This document shows, one piece after another, positions 7,723 through 16,193 of a stretch of 64,000 nt of DNA (position 1 is the stretch's first letter; each line of letters opens with the position of its first letter). Under the pieces are notes generated by a model. That model searched no databases and was not told where the DNA came from. It worked only from the letters and a program-made list of their open reading frames with translations. The translations under genes and the position numbers were made by a program. The DNA comes from Streptomyces phaeolivaceus (GTDB taxonomy: Bacteria; Actinomycetota; Actinomycetes; Streptomycetales; Streptomycetaceae). The stretch lies in contig NZ_CP045096.1 in the NCBI RefSeq assembly GCF_009184865.1, positions 2,666,001 to 2,730,000 of the forward strand, written 5' to 3'.

Positions 7723-9009
7723 CTACTTCACCACGGTCGCCCAGTCGGACGGGGCCTGGGCGGGGTCGAGCCCGCGCAGGTTCGCCAGGGTCTGCGGCGA
7801 CTGGACGTCCATCCAGTCGGCGAGTTCGTCGAAGGACACGCACTTCACGTCCTTCTTCACGCACACGGTCTTGATGACCTCGTCGACGGCGTTCATGTAG
7901 ATGCCGCCGTTCCACTGCTCGAAGTGGTTGCCGATGAGCAGGGGCGCCCGGCTGCCGTAGTACACGCGGTTGAAGCCGGCCATGTAGGTGTCGATGGTCT
8001 CCTGCTGCCAGGTGGAGTACATCGCGGGATCGCCGTCGGTCTGGCCCTCTGACTGGTTGTAGAGGAAGTTGAAGTCCATCGACAGGGCCTGGTAGTCGTC
8101 GTTGAAGGGGAGCATCTGCAGCGGGAAGTCCCAGATGCCGTTCTTCTTGCCGGGCCACACCTGGTAGGCGCCGGGCGAGCTGGCGTCGTAGCGGTAGCCG
8201 AAGTCCTTGACGGCCTTCACCAGGTTCTCCTGGCCCTCCAGACAGGGGGCGCGGCCGCCCTTGACGGCGTCGACGGTGAAGGGCAGCGGGTCGAGGTCGG
8301 TGTCACCGGTGTTGGTCTTCCAGTTGGCGACGAAGTCGTTGAACTCCTTGATCTCCTGCTTCCATTCCGCGACGCTCCAGTCGCCGCCGCCCTTCTCGCC
8401 GCAGAAGTGGCCGTTGAAGTGGGTGCCTATCTCGTTGCCCTCCTTCCACGCCTCGCTCAGCTCCGCCAGGGTGGTGCGGATGTGCTCGTCGGTGGGGTAG
8501 CTGATCGCGGCGGCGCCCTTGTCGTGCTGCGGCGGGTCGTAGAGGTCCCGCTTCGCCTTGGGCAGCAGATAGATGCCGGTGAGGAAGAACGTCATATGGG
8601 CGTCGTACTTCTTCGCCATCTGCCGGTAGTGCTCGAAGAGGTTGTCGTCCCCGGCGAGCGCGCCGTCCCAGGAGAAGACGACGAACTGCGGCGGCTTCTC
8701 GCCCTTCTTGAGCGGTACGGCCTTCAACCGGCCCTTCTGCGGGCCCGTGTAGGAGGTGGAGCCATCCCCGATGATCTTCGTCTTGCCGTCCCAGACGGGT
8801 TCCTTCTTCGTGGCCCCCTTGTCGCTGCCGCTGCCGGCCGACGAAGCGGTCGGCGCGGTGTCGGCCGAACGATTCAGCACCAGATAGCCGCCGACCAGCG
8901 AGGCGACCACGAGGAGCGCGGCCAGGGTCAGGAACTGGGGGCGGGTGGTGCGGCGCGGCGGACGCGCCTTGCGACGGCGGCCCTTGTGCGGCTTGCTGCC
9001 AGGGTTCAT
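7723..9009 (-). CDS. Membrane-anchored polysaccharide deacetylase-like protein
   Basis: Protein of 428 residues from ATG 9009. A very basic cytoplasmic tail (about 25 residues) precedes one membrane span (about 28-48), so the enzyme faces outside. The catalytic domain begins with PPQFVVFSWDGALAGDD, the NodB-type first motif, with the aspartates that bind metal and act as base. EIGTHFNGHFCG supplies the H-x3-H metal ligands. It is longer than minimal NodB domains. The family removes acetyl groups from chitin, peptidoglycan or other wall glycans. It is 47 bp downstream of the penicillin-binding protein in the same direction, which suggests co-expression in wall assembly. Confidence 0.8.
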   Translation of the reverse strand: MNPGSKPHKGRRRKARPPRRTTRPQFLTLAALLVVASLVGGYLVLNRSADTAPTASSAGSGSDKGATKKEPVWDGKTKIIGDGSTSYTGPQKGRLKAVPLKKGEKPPQFVVFSWDGALAGDDNLFEHYRQMAKKYDAHMTFFLTGIYLLPKAKRDLYDPPQHDKGAAAISYPTDEHIRTTLAELSEAWKEGNEIGTHFNGHFCGEKGGGDWSVAEWKQEIKEFNDFVANWKTNTGDTDLDPLPFTVDAVKGGRAPCLEGQENLVKAVKDFGYRYDASSPGAYQVWPGKKNGIWDFPLQMLPFNDDYQALSMDFNFLYNQSEGQTDGDPAMYSTWQQETIDTYMAGFNRVYYGSRAPLLIGNHFEQWNGGIYMNAVDEVIKTVCVKKDVKCVSFDELADWMDVQSPQTLANLRGLDPAQAPSDWATVVK

Positions 9010-9056
9010 GTACGGCTCATTCTGCGAGGGTGGCGGGTGCGGGTGCTCATCGGTGG

Positions 9057-11273
9057 TCAGCCGATACTCATCGCACTGGACCAGATGTCGTAGGGGATTC
9101 CGGAATTGGGTGTTCCGGCGATCCCGTCGAGCGGCAGCGGCTCCAGGCTCTTGGCGAGGTCGATGCGGTAGACGACGACGGCGGTGGACACGTCGTCGGC
9201 CGTTCCGACATACCAGGCGGCCTTGTCGTCCTGGGTGGTGCCGCCCTTGGCGGCCACCTCGTAGGAGGCGGCACCGGGCGAGGCGGGGTGGGCGGCGCGG
9301 TAGGCGTCGGTGAGCGCCGACGTCACCTCGGCGGCCACCTCGGAGCCCACGGCCCGTTTCGGCTTGGGGGTGTTCAGGGCGACCTTGGACCCGTTGTGGG
9401 TCATCTTCCGCACGGAGTACGGCTCGGTGTGCTTCCCCGAGGCGGCGAAGGTGCTGTAGCCGCTGGCCATACGGATCGCGCTGGGCGTGGCGCTGCCCAC
9501 GGACAGCGCGGGCACCTGGGCGCCCAGGCTGGAGGAGAGCAGTCCGGCGGCCTCGGCGGTGTCGCGCACCTTGTCCAGGCCGGTGTCCATGCCCAGTTGC
9601 ATGAACGGGGTGTTCACCGATCCGGCGAGCGCGTCGTGCAGGCTGATCGGGCCCCAGGACTTCTTGCCGTCGTTGTGGGCGGAGACCTGGTCGCCGTCCC
9701 GGTCCCAGTACGGCCCCTCGGGGGTGGTCACCGGGACGGCGTCGTTCCCGTCGTAGATCGTCTGCGGGGTGACAGGTGTAGCCTCGCCGCCGCGTTCCTT
9801 CACGACACCGTGTTCCAGACCGGCCGCGTAGACGAACGGCAGGAAGGCCGAGCCGGACGGGACGGTGGTCGCGTTGGACTCGTTGTAGCCCTGGCTGCGG
9901 TGGTCGGGGCCGCCGTACACGGCGACGATCCGCCCGTCGGCGTCGACCGAGGAGGCGCCGATGTGGGCGGTCCGCGCCTTCTTCGGGTTGTCCTTGCGCA
10001 CGTCCTTGCGTGCCTTGGTCACGGCGTCGGTCAGCTCGTTCTGCCGGTCCTTGTCGAAGGTCGTGTAGATCTGGTAGCCGCCCCGGTCGAACTCCTGGGC
10101 CGTGAGGTTCGAGGCCTTCAGCGCGTACTGGGAGGCCAGCTGCACCAGGTAGTCGGTCTGCTTTCCGGTGTCGTACTGGCTGGACTGTTCGATCGGCTCG
10201 GGGAACTTGGTGTACTTGGCGCGCTCGGCCTTGGACAGCTTGCCGATGGCGACCATCCGGTCCAGGATCCACTCCCAGCGCTCGACCGCCCGCTCGTGGT
10301 TGGCCTTGCTCAGGGTGGGGTCGTAGAGGCCCGCGCCCTTGAGGAGGGAGGCGAGGACCGCGGCCTCGCTGACGTTCAGCTCGCTGACGTCCTTGCCGTA
10401 GTACGCCTGGGCGGCCCGCTGGATGCCGTAGGTGCCGCGGCCGAACCAGCTGGTGTTGAGGTAGCCCTCCAGGATCTCGTCCTTGCTCATCTGGTTGTCG
10501 AGCTTGAGGGCGATCATCGCCTCGTCGAACTTGCGGCCGAGCGAACGATCCTGCGACAGGTACACGTTCTTCACGTACTGCTGGGTGATCGTCGAGCCGC
10601 CCTGGGTGTCGCCCTCGCCGACGGTCCGCACCAGGGCGCGGGTGATACCGCTGACGGAGATACCGGGGTCGGAGTAGAAGCTCGCGTTCTCCGCCGAGAG
10701 GACCGCCCAGCGCACGTCCTCGGGGACGTCCTTCAACGGCATCGCCTGCCGCCGCACCCAGCCGGTGCGGGCCATCGGCGTGCCGTCGGACCAGAAGTAC
10801 ACATTGTCCTGCTGGGTGGCGAAGGTGTTGAGGTCGGCCGGTATGTCCGTGGCGGCGTAGGCGACGGTCAGGAACATGCCGCCGCAGCCCGCGGTCAGCC
10901 CCGCGGCGGCCAGCGACTGCCGCCAGGACGGCACCCAGCGCCGCCAGTCCGTACGGCCGGGACGCGGGTACCGCGGGCGCAGCCGGCGGGCGAACGGGGC
11001 GAAAGGCGCCAGCCGGGAGCCGGCGACGGCGGTGAATCTGGCCAGAACAGACGGCCTGGGCGCCTTGCGTCTGCCCCTCTTTCCCGGTTTCGGCTGCTCC
11101 TGCGGAAGGTCGAACGCGCCCGGCTCGGGCAGCCGCAGCTGCATGGTCTCGTCCGGCGGGGCGGGCGGAAGCTTCAGCTGCATCGTGAGGTCGGACTCCC
11201 GCACCTCCTCGCCCCGCCCCTCCGCCGGGGCACGCCGACGGCGCGCACGGCGCTCACCCTCGGAACCGGTCAT
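9057..11273 (-). CDS. Class A penicillin-binding protein with a degenerate transpeptidase site
   Basis: Protein of 738 residues; ATG 11273 has ggggaac upstream. The cytoplasmic N-terminus (about 110 residues) is basic and holds two MQL(K/R)LP motifs. After one span (about 118-140) comes a glycosyltransferase domain with AENASFYSDPG and GGSTITQQYVKN, near-canonical for lipid II polymerisation. The transpeptidase domain has the serine in SGSAFLPF (Ser475), but the lysine of SxxK is Leu478; SVN is intact and KTG reads KGG. Acyl-transfer is therefore doubtful, while glycan polymerisation looks possible. It may be a wall polymerase whose crosslinking is done by a partner. A deacetylase gene follows. 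Confidence 0.85.
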   Translation of the reverse strand: MTGSEGERRARRRRAPAEGRGEEVRESDLTMQLKLPPAPPDETMQLRLPEPGAFDLPQEQPKPGKRGRRKAPRPSVLARFTAVAGSRLAPFAPFARRLRPRYPRPGRTDWRRWVPSWRQSLAAAGLTAGCGGMFLTVAYAATDIPADLNTFATQQDNVYFWSDGTPMARTGWVRRQAMPLKDVPEDVRWAVLSAENASFYSDPGISVSGITRALVRTVGEGDTQGGSTITQQYVKNVYLSQDRSLGRKFDEAMIALKLDNQMSKDEILEGYLNTSWFGRGTYGIQRAAQAYYGKDVSELNVSEAAVLASLLKGAGLYDPTLSKANHERAVERWEWILDRMVAIGKLSKAERAKYTKFPEPIEQSSQYDTGKQTDYLVQLASQYALKASNLTAQEFDRGGYQIYTTFDKDRQNELTDAVTKARKDVRKDNPKKARTAHIGASSVDADGRIVAVYGGPDHRSQGYNESNATTVPSGSAFLPFVYAAGLEHGVVKERGGEATPVTPQTIYDGNDAVPVTTPEGPYWDRDGDQVSAHNDGKKSWGPISLHDALAGSVNTPFMQLGMDTGLDKVRDTAEAAGLLSSSLGAQVPALSVGSATPSAIRMASGYSTFAASGKHTEPYSVRKMTHNGSKVALNTPKPKRAVGSEVAAEVTSALTDAYRAAHPASPGAASYEVAAKGGTTQDDKAAWYVGTADDVSTAVVVYRIDLAKSLEPLPLDGIAGTPNSGIPYDIWSSAMSIG

Positions 11274-11653
11274 GTTCCCCGGGTCAGTCACGCCGGGCTC
11301 CCGCACCCGGGCGGCACCGGCGATGCACGGCAATCGTTCGGCCCCGCGCGGCAACCGTCCGCCCGCGCACGGCGACTTTACGACCGGGACACATGGCTCC
11401 CGATCGACAAAGGACAGCGGTCACTACTGTCCCCCCTCCCCACTTGGCATCGCCCGTGTGGACGGTCACAGCCGCCACACCCGCGGCCGTGAGCCCCCTG
11501 TTCCCCCAGCCTTTCGGCCTCCACACAGCGACCACAAATTATCAGTCACTTTCACAACTGCTTCTGTCAGTAGCGTGAAAATTTGGCCAGTGTGATCGAC
11601 CAGCCAAACACAAGCCCCCTTGCCCCCGGCCCGACGACGGCTAGCCTGGGCCC

Positions 11654-11875
11654 ATGCCTCGCTACGAGTACCGCTGCCGGACCTGCGGCGACACCTTCGA
11701 ACTGAGCCGCCCGATGGCCGAGTCGTCCGCCCCCGCGGACTGCCCCGATGGCCACTCCGACACGGTCAAGCTTCTGTCGACGGTCGCCGTCGGAGGGTCG
11801 GCCGTCGCGTCCGCACCCACGCCCCGGACAGGCGGCGGCGGTGGCGGGTGCTGCGGAGGCGGCTGCTGCGGTTGA
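11654..11875 (+). CDS. FmdB-family zinc ribbon protein
   Basis: A 73-residue protein. The N-terminal half is the FmdB/CxxC regulatory zinc ribbon: MPRYEYRC-RTCGDTFE followed by a second ligand pair near Cys35/His38 and the conserved KLLSTVA strand. The tail is a Gly/Cys-rich string ending GGCCGGGCCG, typical of actinobacterial members. The family is small and its role (metal binding, regulation) is not well established. Confidence 0.8.
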   Translation: MPRYEYRCRTCGDTFELSRPMAESSAPADCPDGHSDTVKLLSTVAVGGSAVASAPTPRTGGGGGGCCGGGCCG

Positions 11876-11980
11876 TCAACACACTTCGATCAACGGTCGA
11901 CGGGCCGTGATCGTTCACCGTTCCGCCGGCGTCCGGGTTTTCTCAGGCTCTCTTCAGCTTCGCTCGCCTAGCGTGCCCCC

Positions 11981-12712
11981 ATGACAGCCATGCAAGCGGA
12001 GTCGATGAGCGGCGCGCCCCTGTGGATCATCGGTCTGATGGATCTGCTGGGCGCGCCGGGCGCGGGCCTCGCGGTCGCGCTGGAGAACCTCTTCCCGCCG
12101 ATCCCCAGCGAGGTCGTCCTCCCCCTCGCCGGCTTCGCCGCGAGCACCGGGCAGATCAGCCTCCTGGCCGCCCTGCTGTGGACCACCGCCGGTTCGGTCG
12201 TCGGCGCCCTCGCCCTCTACGGCGTCGGCGCCGCCCTCGGCCGCGAGCGCACGGTCGCCATCGCCGCCAGGCTGCCCCTGGTCAAGGTCTCGGACATCGA
12301 GCGGACGGAGGCGTGGTTCCTCCGGCACGGCACCAAGGCGATCTTCTTCGGCCGGATGATCCCCGTCTTCCGCAGCCTGATCTCCGTCCCCGCCGGCGTG
12401 GAACGCATGCCCCTGCCGGTCTTCACCCTCCTCACCGCCCTCGGCAGCGCCCTGTGGAACACGGCCTTCGTCCTGGCCGGCTACTTCCTGGGCGCCAACT
12501 GGACAGAGGTGACGGCGATAGCCTCGACCTACTCCAAGATCGTCCTGGCGGGAGCGGCCCTGGCGGTCCTGGCGTTCGCGGTGGCCCGCTTCCTGAAGAG
12601 GCGCAGGCCCTCTTCAGGGGCGCGGGGCGCTGACACAAGCGGCTCCGCCGCGCGGGCGCGACAAGCCACGACGAACCCACAGCCCGAAACGCACAGCACC
12701 CCCACCCCCTGA
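11981..12712 (+). CDS. DedA-family membrane protein
   Basis: Protein of 243 residues; start at ATG 11981, with ATG 11990 also possible. It shows the DedA signature ENLFPPIPSEVVLPLAGF near the N-terminus, the central motif FFGRMIPVFRSLISVPAG with the essential arginines, and four or five hydrophobic spans. DedA proteins act in the cytoplasmic membrane in lipid-carrier (undecaprenyl phosphate) and phospholipid recycling. The last 45 residues are not family-like: they come from a dispersed Streptomyces repeat (12610-12667) read in frame, so the tail is probably dispensable. Confidence 0.85.
   Translation: MTAMQAESMSGAPLWIIGLMDLLGAPGAGLAVALENLFPPIPSEVVLPLAGFAASTGQISLLAALLWTTAGSVVGALALYGVGAALGRERTVAIAARLPLVKVSDIERTEAWFLRHGTKAIFFGRMIPVFRSLISVPAGVERMPLPVFTLLTALGSALWNTAFVLAGYFLGANWTEVTAIASTYSKIVLAGAALAVLAFAVARFLKRRRPSSGARGADTSGSAARARQATTNPQPETHSTPTP
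12610..12667. repeat. Dispersed Streptomyces repeat, copy 1
   Basis: Shares a block of roughly 58 bp, including gcggctccgccgcgcgggcg (12638-12657), with copies at 49631-49689 and 54421-54480 (both inverted relative to this one). It lies in the 3' end of the dedA-like gene. Confidence 0.7.
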
Positions 12713-12730
12713 CCGGCCCCGAACCCCGCG

Positions 12731-13549
12731 TCAGCGCTCCCGCACGGCCCGCAAGAACTCCCGAAGAATCCGCTCCCCGGCCACCACACCCCGCTCCGGC
12801 AGCGCGGCAACCGTCGGCCCCACGAACCCCTCGTCCGCCAGCTCCCCGTGCCCCGGCCGCCAGGCCCGATCCGCCGCCAGCAACAGATCCGCGTCGAGCA
12901 GCGAATCCCCCGCGGCCAAGGTCAACTCCACCCCGGTCCGCCGCGCGACCTCCCGCATCGCCGCCGACTTGGTCAACGGCCTCGGCACCGCGTAGAGCTT
13001 GCGGCCCTGGAGCGACACGGTCCACCCGCGGTTCTCGGCCCACACCGCGAACCCCTTCACCCACTCCTCGGGCAGCAGCTCGCGCTCCACGACGAGATAG
13101 ACGAACAGCTCCTCCGCGACCCGCAGCTTGCGCAGCCACACCGGGTCCGCCGTGGCCTCCAGGTGGTCCCGGACCTCGGCGAGCGGCGCGCACTCCCGCG
13201 CGAGCCGCGCGGTGACCCGCTCGTGCCAGGCGGTGTCCGTGACACCGTCCACCAGCAGATGCCCGCCGTTGGCGCAGATCGCGTAGGCCGGCTCCGGGCC
13301 GGGCAGATTGATCCGCTGGTACTGCTTGCGCGTGCGGGTCGTGGTCGGCACGAACACCGCCGTGTCCCCCAGCTCGGCGAGCAGCCGCGCGGCCGTCTCC
13401 GTCATGTACGACAGCGGCCTGCTCTCGTGCACCTCGACGGTGAGCAGCCGGGGCGCCCGCGCGTCCGGCATGGTCAGCGCGAGCGCGGCGGACGAGTAGA
13501 TGAGCGTACGGTCGAGATCGCTCGCGACGAGAACCCTGGGACCGGGCAT
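12731..13549 (-). CDS. HAD-family hydrolase of the Ter biosynthetic module
   Basis: Cytosolic phosphatase-type protein of 272 residues. Motif I is VLVASDLDRTLIYSS with the nucleophile and acid Asp pair (DLDRT) at about residues 11-15; motif IV is AAGDSLLDADLL. TKSAAMREV and the cap region fit the Cof/sucrose-phosphatase-like HAD group. Its ATG overlaps the upstream stop as TGATG, so translation is coupled to the PRTase/StiP gene. HAD enzymes are a standard component of the ter-linked module predicted to make a nucleoside-like metabolite (Anantharaman, Iyer and Aravind analysis), where this one would remove a phosphate. Confidence 0.85.
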   Translation of the reverse strand: MPGPRVLVASDLDRTLIYSSAALALTMPDARAPRLLTVEVHESRPLSYMTETAARLLAELGDTAVFVPTTTRTRKQYQRINLPGPEPAYAICANGGHLLVDGVTDTAWHERVTARLARECAPLAEVRDHLEATADPVWLRKLRVAEELFVYLVVERELLPEEWVKGFAVWAENRGWTVSLQGRKLYAVPRPLTKSAAMREVARRTGVELTLAAGDSLLDADLLLAADRAWRPGHGELADEGFVGPTVAALPERGVVAGERILREFLRAVRER

Positions 13550-16098
13550 CAGACCGCCACCGCCCTGCCGTCGGCACCGGTCGCGCCCCGCGTGTATTGC
13601 GGGTGGATCAACCCCACGCATGTGTACGGCAGTTCGGCCACCTCTTCCACCGGTACCCCTCTCTGTTCGGCGAGCAGACGTACGTGGTCGAGGTCCGCGC
13701 CCGCCCCGGCCCGCGCGAGGATCTTCCACGGTACCCGGCGCAGCAGCACCCGAGTGGTCTCGCCGACACCGGGCTTGACCAGGTTCACATCGTGGATCCC
13801 GTACTCCTCGCTGATCCGCTCGACGGCCGCCCAGCCCTCCCAGGTGGGGGTGCGGTCGGCGGCGAGCAGTTCCTTGGTACGGGCGTCGACGGCGTCGGCG
13901 ACCTCCGCGAACCGCGCGGCTATGGCGTCCAGGAAGTCCACCGACACATCGACGCCGGCCAACTCCCGGTAGAACTTGGCCCCGTGGAAGTCGTCGGGCC
14001 CGACGAGGTCCGCGCGCAGCACGGTCCGTGAGATCAGCCCGGAGACGGTCGAGTTGAGGCAGGCGGACGGGATCAGGAAGTCCTCCCGTGTGCCGTACGT
14101 CCGCACGCAGGACCCGGGGTCGGCGAGCACGGCGATCTCCGGGTCGAAGCCGGTGATGCCGTCGGACTCCTCGAACTCCAGCAGGGCGGCGGCGAGTTCC
14201 CGGGTGATGGCGCCCTTGCCGGTCCAGCCGTCGACGAACACGACGTCGGCGGGGTCGTGATGGGCGGCCAGCCAGCGCAGCGCGTTGGCGTCGATACCGC
14301 GCCCGCGCACGATCGACACGGCGTAGTGCGGCACCTCGATCCCGTGCCGGTACTCGGCCCACCGCCGCATCAGCACACCGACGGGTGTCCCGGCCCGCGC
14401 CAACGACACGAGGACGGGCCGCGCGGAACGCTCGGCGAGCACGGTCTCGGTGACGACCCCCACCGCCAGCGCGATCCGCTCGGCGGACTCCTCCAGCGCG
14501 CTGTGGAAGAGCGCCTGGTACCGCTCACTGGGCTGGTACTCGACCGGCAGGGACTCCGCGTAGTGCGCCCCGCCGCTCTGGATGGCCTCCTCCCGCTCCT
14601 CGGTGGGCGCCTCCAGCGTCACCTCCGACAGATCCTGGAGCAGCCAGCCGACCTCCTCGGGCGCGTAGGAGGAGAAGTCGGGGCCGCGCAGGGGGTCGGG
14701 GAGCATGGAGGGCCTTTCGGTGAGGTGCGGGGTCGCGGGCGTAGGCACCGGCGTACGCGTGCGGGGTGCGGTGGTGGGGGTGAGCGCCCGTGCCGCGGTC
14801 GGCGGGACGTACGACGGCACCACGGCGAGGAGCACGCCGGGGGTGTGCGCGGCGAGGGTGGCCAGCAGGCCGTCGGGGGCGTGCAGGGCGGGTGTGTCCG
14901 CGACCGAGTCGACGACGGCGATCACCGCGTCGAAGCCGCCGCCGGCCACGTTGTAGGCGTACCGCTCCCCCGGCCCGTCCGCCGGATCGTCGTGCGACGG
15001 GAAGACGATCCGGCTGCGTATCGCGTAGCCGGGGTCGTCGACGGCGAGCACGGGCGACCGTGTGGTGGTGGAGAACCGTATGTCCAGCCCCTCCGCCGCC
15101 TTCTCCAACTCCCGGGCGAGCGCCAGCGGGGCGTACATCAGCTCCTCGAAGCCGAGCACGAGCACCCGGCGGGCCTCCGCGGGCAGTGCCCCGGCGAGGC
15201 GCGCGGCCATCGCGGGCAGCGCGCGCTCCAGCCGCACCCGATGGGCGGGGGTGAACCCGTGCCGGCCGCCGTCGGGCACCCCGTCGGGCCAGCCCAGCTC
15301 GACGGTGGTGACCCGGGCGGCCCCGCCGTCCCCGGCCGCCCCCGCCCCCGCGCCCGCTCCCGCGCCCGTCCCCTCGTACTCCGCGACCAGTGCCTGCCCC
15401 TTCTCCAGCACCCCGTCCGGCAGCCGCACGGTCCCCTTGGTCGCGGTCACCAGATCCACCCGGGCCCCGATCTCCCGGGCGAACGCGTCCAGCCGCCCCT
15501 GGTCGGCGGCCGAGCGCATGTCGACCAGCGCCACGACGACGTACCGCCCCCGCGGATACCGCTCGTGCAGTGCGCGAATGGTGTTGAGGACCGTGTTCCC
15601 GGTGGAGAACTCGTCGTCGACGAGGACCAGCGGCCCCCGGCCCGCGAGCAGCGTGGGGTCCTCCGGCAGCAGCAGGTGCGAGGTCGCGTGGGAGTGGGAC
15701 TCCTCGAAGCCGCCGGCCTGGTGGACGCCCTCGACCGGGCGCCGGGTGGAGTGGAGGTAGGGCGCCTCGCCCACGCCGTCCGCGACCGAGTGCCCGAGCC
15801 CGGTGGCCGTCTCGGCGTATCCGAGGACGACAGCGGTCCGCGCCCCGGCCGGCCCCAGCAGCTCCCGCACCCGGCGGCCCAGCGCGAACCCGTGCCCGTG
15901 CACGACGGCCGGCGACTGCGGCACATGCTTGCCGAGGACGTTCGACACCAGCAGATGCGCCCGCTTGGGGTTGCGCCGCAGCGCGAGTCCCAGCAGTCCG
16001 CCCAGCTCCGCGTCCCCGACCAGTTCGACCCCGAGCCGCTCCCGGACCCAGGCCCCGGACCAGACCCCGCCGGTCGTGTCGTTCGCTGCGTTAGTCAT
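13549..16098 (-). CDS. Fused phosphoribosyltransferase-TRSP and StiP-type protein of the Ter module
   Basis: One uninterrupted frame of 849 residues from ATG 16098 (aagga 7 bp upstream; a GTG at 16125 is less likely). Residues about 1-200 form a PRTase with the PRPP loop VLVDDEFSTGNTVL. Residues about 250-400 are the TRSP domain, named for the TTTRSP motif that is visible here. After an Ala/Pro/Thr linker, residues about 465-849 are the StiP/PRTase-like family (PF11202). In relatives these are, to my knowledge, usually two genes. An internal ATG at 14706 with its own good ribosome site could also give StiP alone (385 residues). Members of the ter-linked biosynthetic module; the product is unproven. 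Confidence 0.85.
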   Translation of the reverse strand: MTNAANDTTGGVWSGAWVRERLGVELVGDAELGGLLGLALRRNPKRAHLLVSNVLGKHVPQSPAVVHGHGFALGRRVRELLGPAGARTAVVLGYAETATGLGHSVADGVGEAPYLHSTRRPVEGVHQAGGFEESHSHATSHLLLPEDPTLLAGRGPLVLVDDEFSTGNTVLNTIRALHERYPRGRYVVVALVDMRSAADQGRLDAFAREIGARVDLVTATKGTVRLPDGVLEKGQALVAEYEGTGAGAGAGAGAAGDGGAARVTTVELGWPDGVPDGGRHGFTPAHRVRLERALPAMAARLAGALPAEARRVLVLGFEELMYAPLALARELEKAAEGLDIRFSTTTRSPVLAVDDPGYAIRSRIVFPSHDDPADGPGERYAYNVAGGGFDAVIAVVDSVADTPALHAPDGLLATLAAHTPGVLLAVVPSYVPPTAARALTPTTAPRTRTPVPTPATPHLTERPSMLPDPLRGPDFSSYAPEEVGWLLQDLSEVTLEAPTEEREEAIQSGGAHYAESLPVEYQPSERYQALFHSALEESAERIALAVGVVTETVLAERSARPVLVSLARAGTPVGVLMRRWAEYRHGIEVPHYAVSIVRGRGIDANALRWLAAHHDPADVVFVDGWTGKGAITRELAAALLEFEESDGITGFDPEIAVLADPGSCVRTYGTREDFLIPSACLNSTVSGLISRTVLRADLVGPDDFHGAKFYRELAGVDVSVDFLDAIAARFAEVADAVDARTKELLAADRTPTWEGWAAVERISEEYGIHDVNLVKPGVGETTRVLLRRVPWKILARAGAGADLDHVRLLAEQRGVPVEEVAELPYTCVGLIHPQYTRGATGADGRAVAV
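14707..14720 (-). promoter_or_regulatory. Internal ribosome binding site for a separate StiP product
   Basis: On the minus strand gaaagg lies about 7 bp before an in-frame ATG (14706-14704) that begins the StiP domain. The location at the exact domain border suggests that the two halves were, or still are, also made separately. Confidence 0.5.
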
Positions 16099-16147
16099 CG
16101 ATTCCTTAGTCGGTACGTCGGTCACGTCGGTACGGCGTGAAGACGGT

Positions 16148-16177
16148 CATGGGCATGGGCATGGGCATGGACATCGG
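16148..16177. repeat. Hexanucleotide tandem repeat between ter-module genes
   Basis: Five tandem units close to catggg fill part of the 95-bp gap between the CitE-like gene and the PRTase gene. No function is evident. Confidence 0.6.
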
Positions 16178-16193
16178 CGTGGGGCGTGGACGT

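Noticed and set aside
7723..10272. A single frame of 849 codons covering the deacetylase and part of the PBP region
   Set aside because: Its first half is antisense-phase noise (Arg/Pro-rich) overlapping the PBP gene; the real deacetylase begins at ATG 9009 with a membrane anchor.
12731..14362. A 543-codon frame extending the HAD protein upstream
   Set aside because: The upstream half lies out of frame within the StiP coding region; the conserved HAD start is at 13549, coupled to the previous stop.
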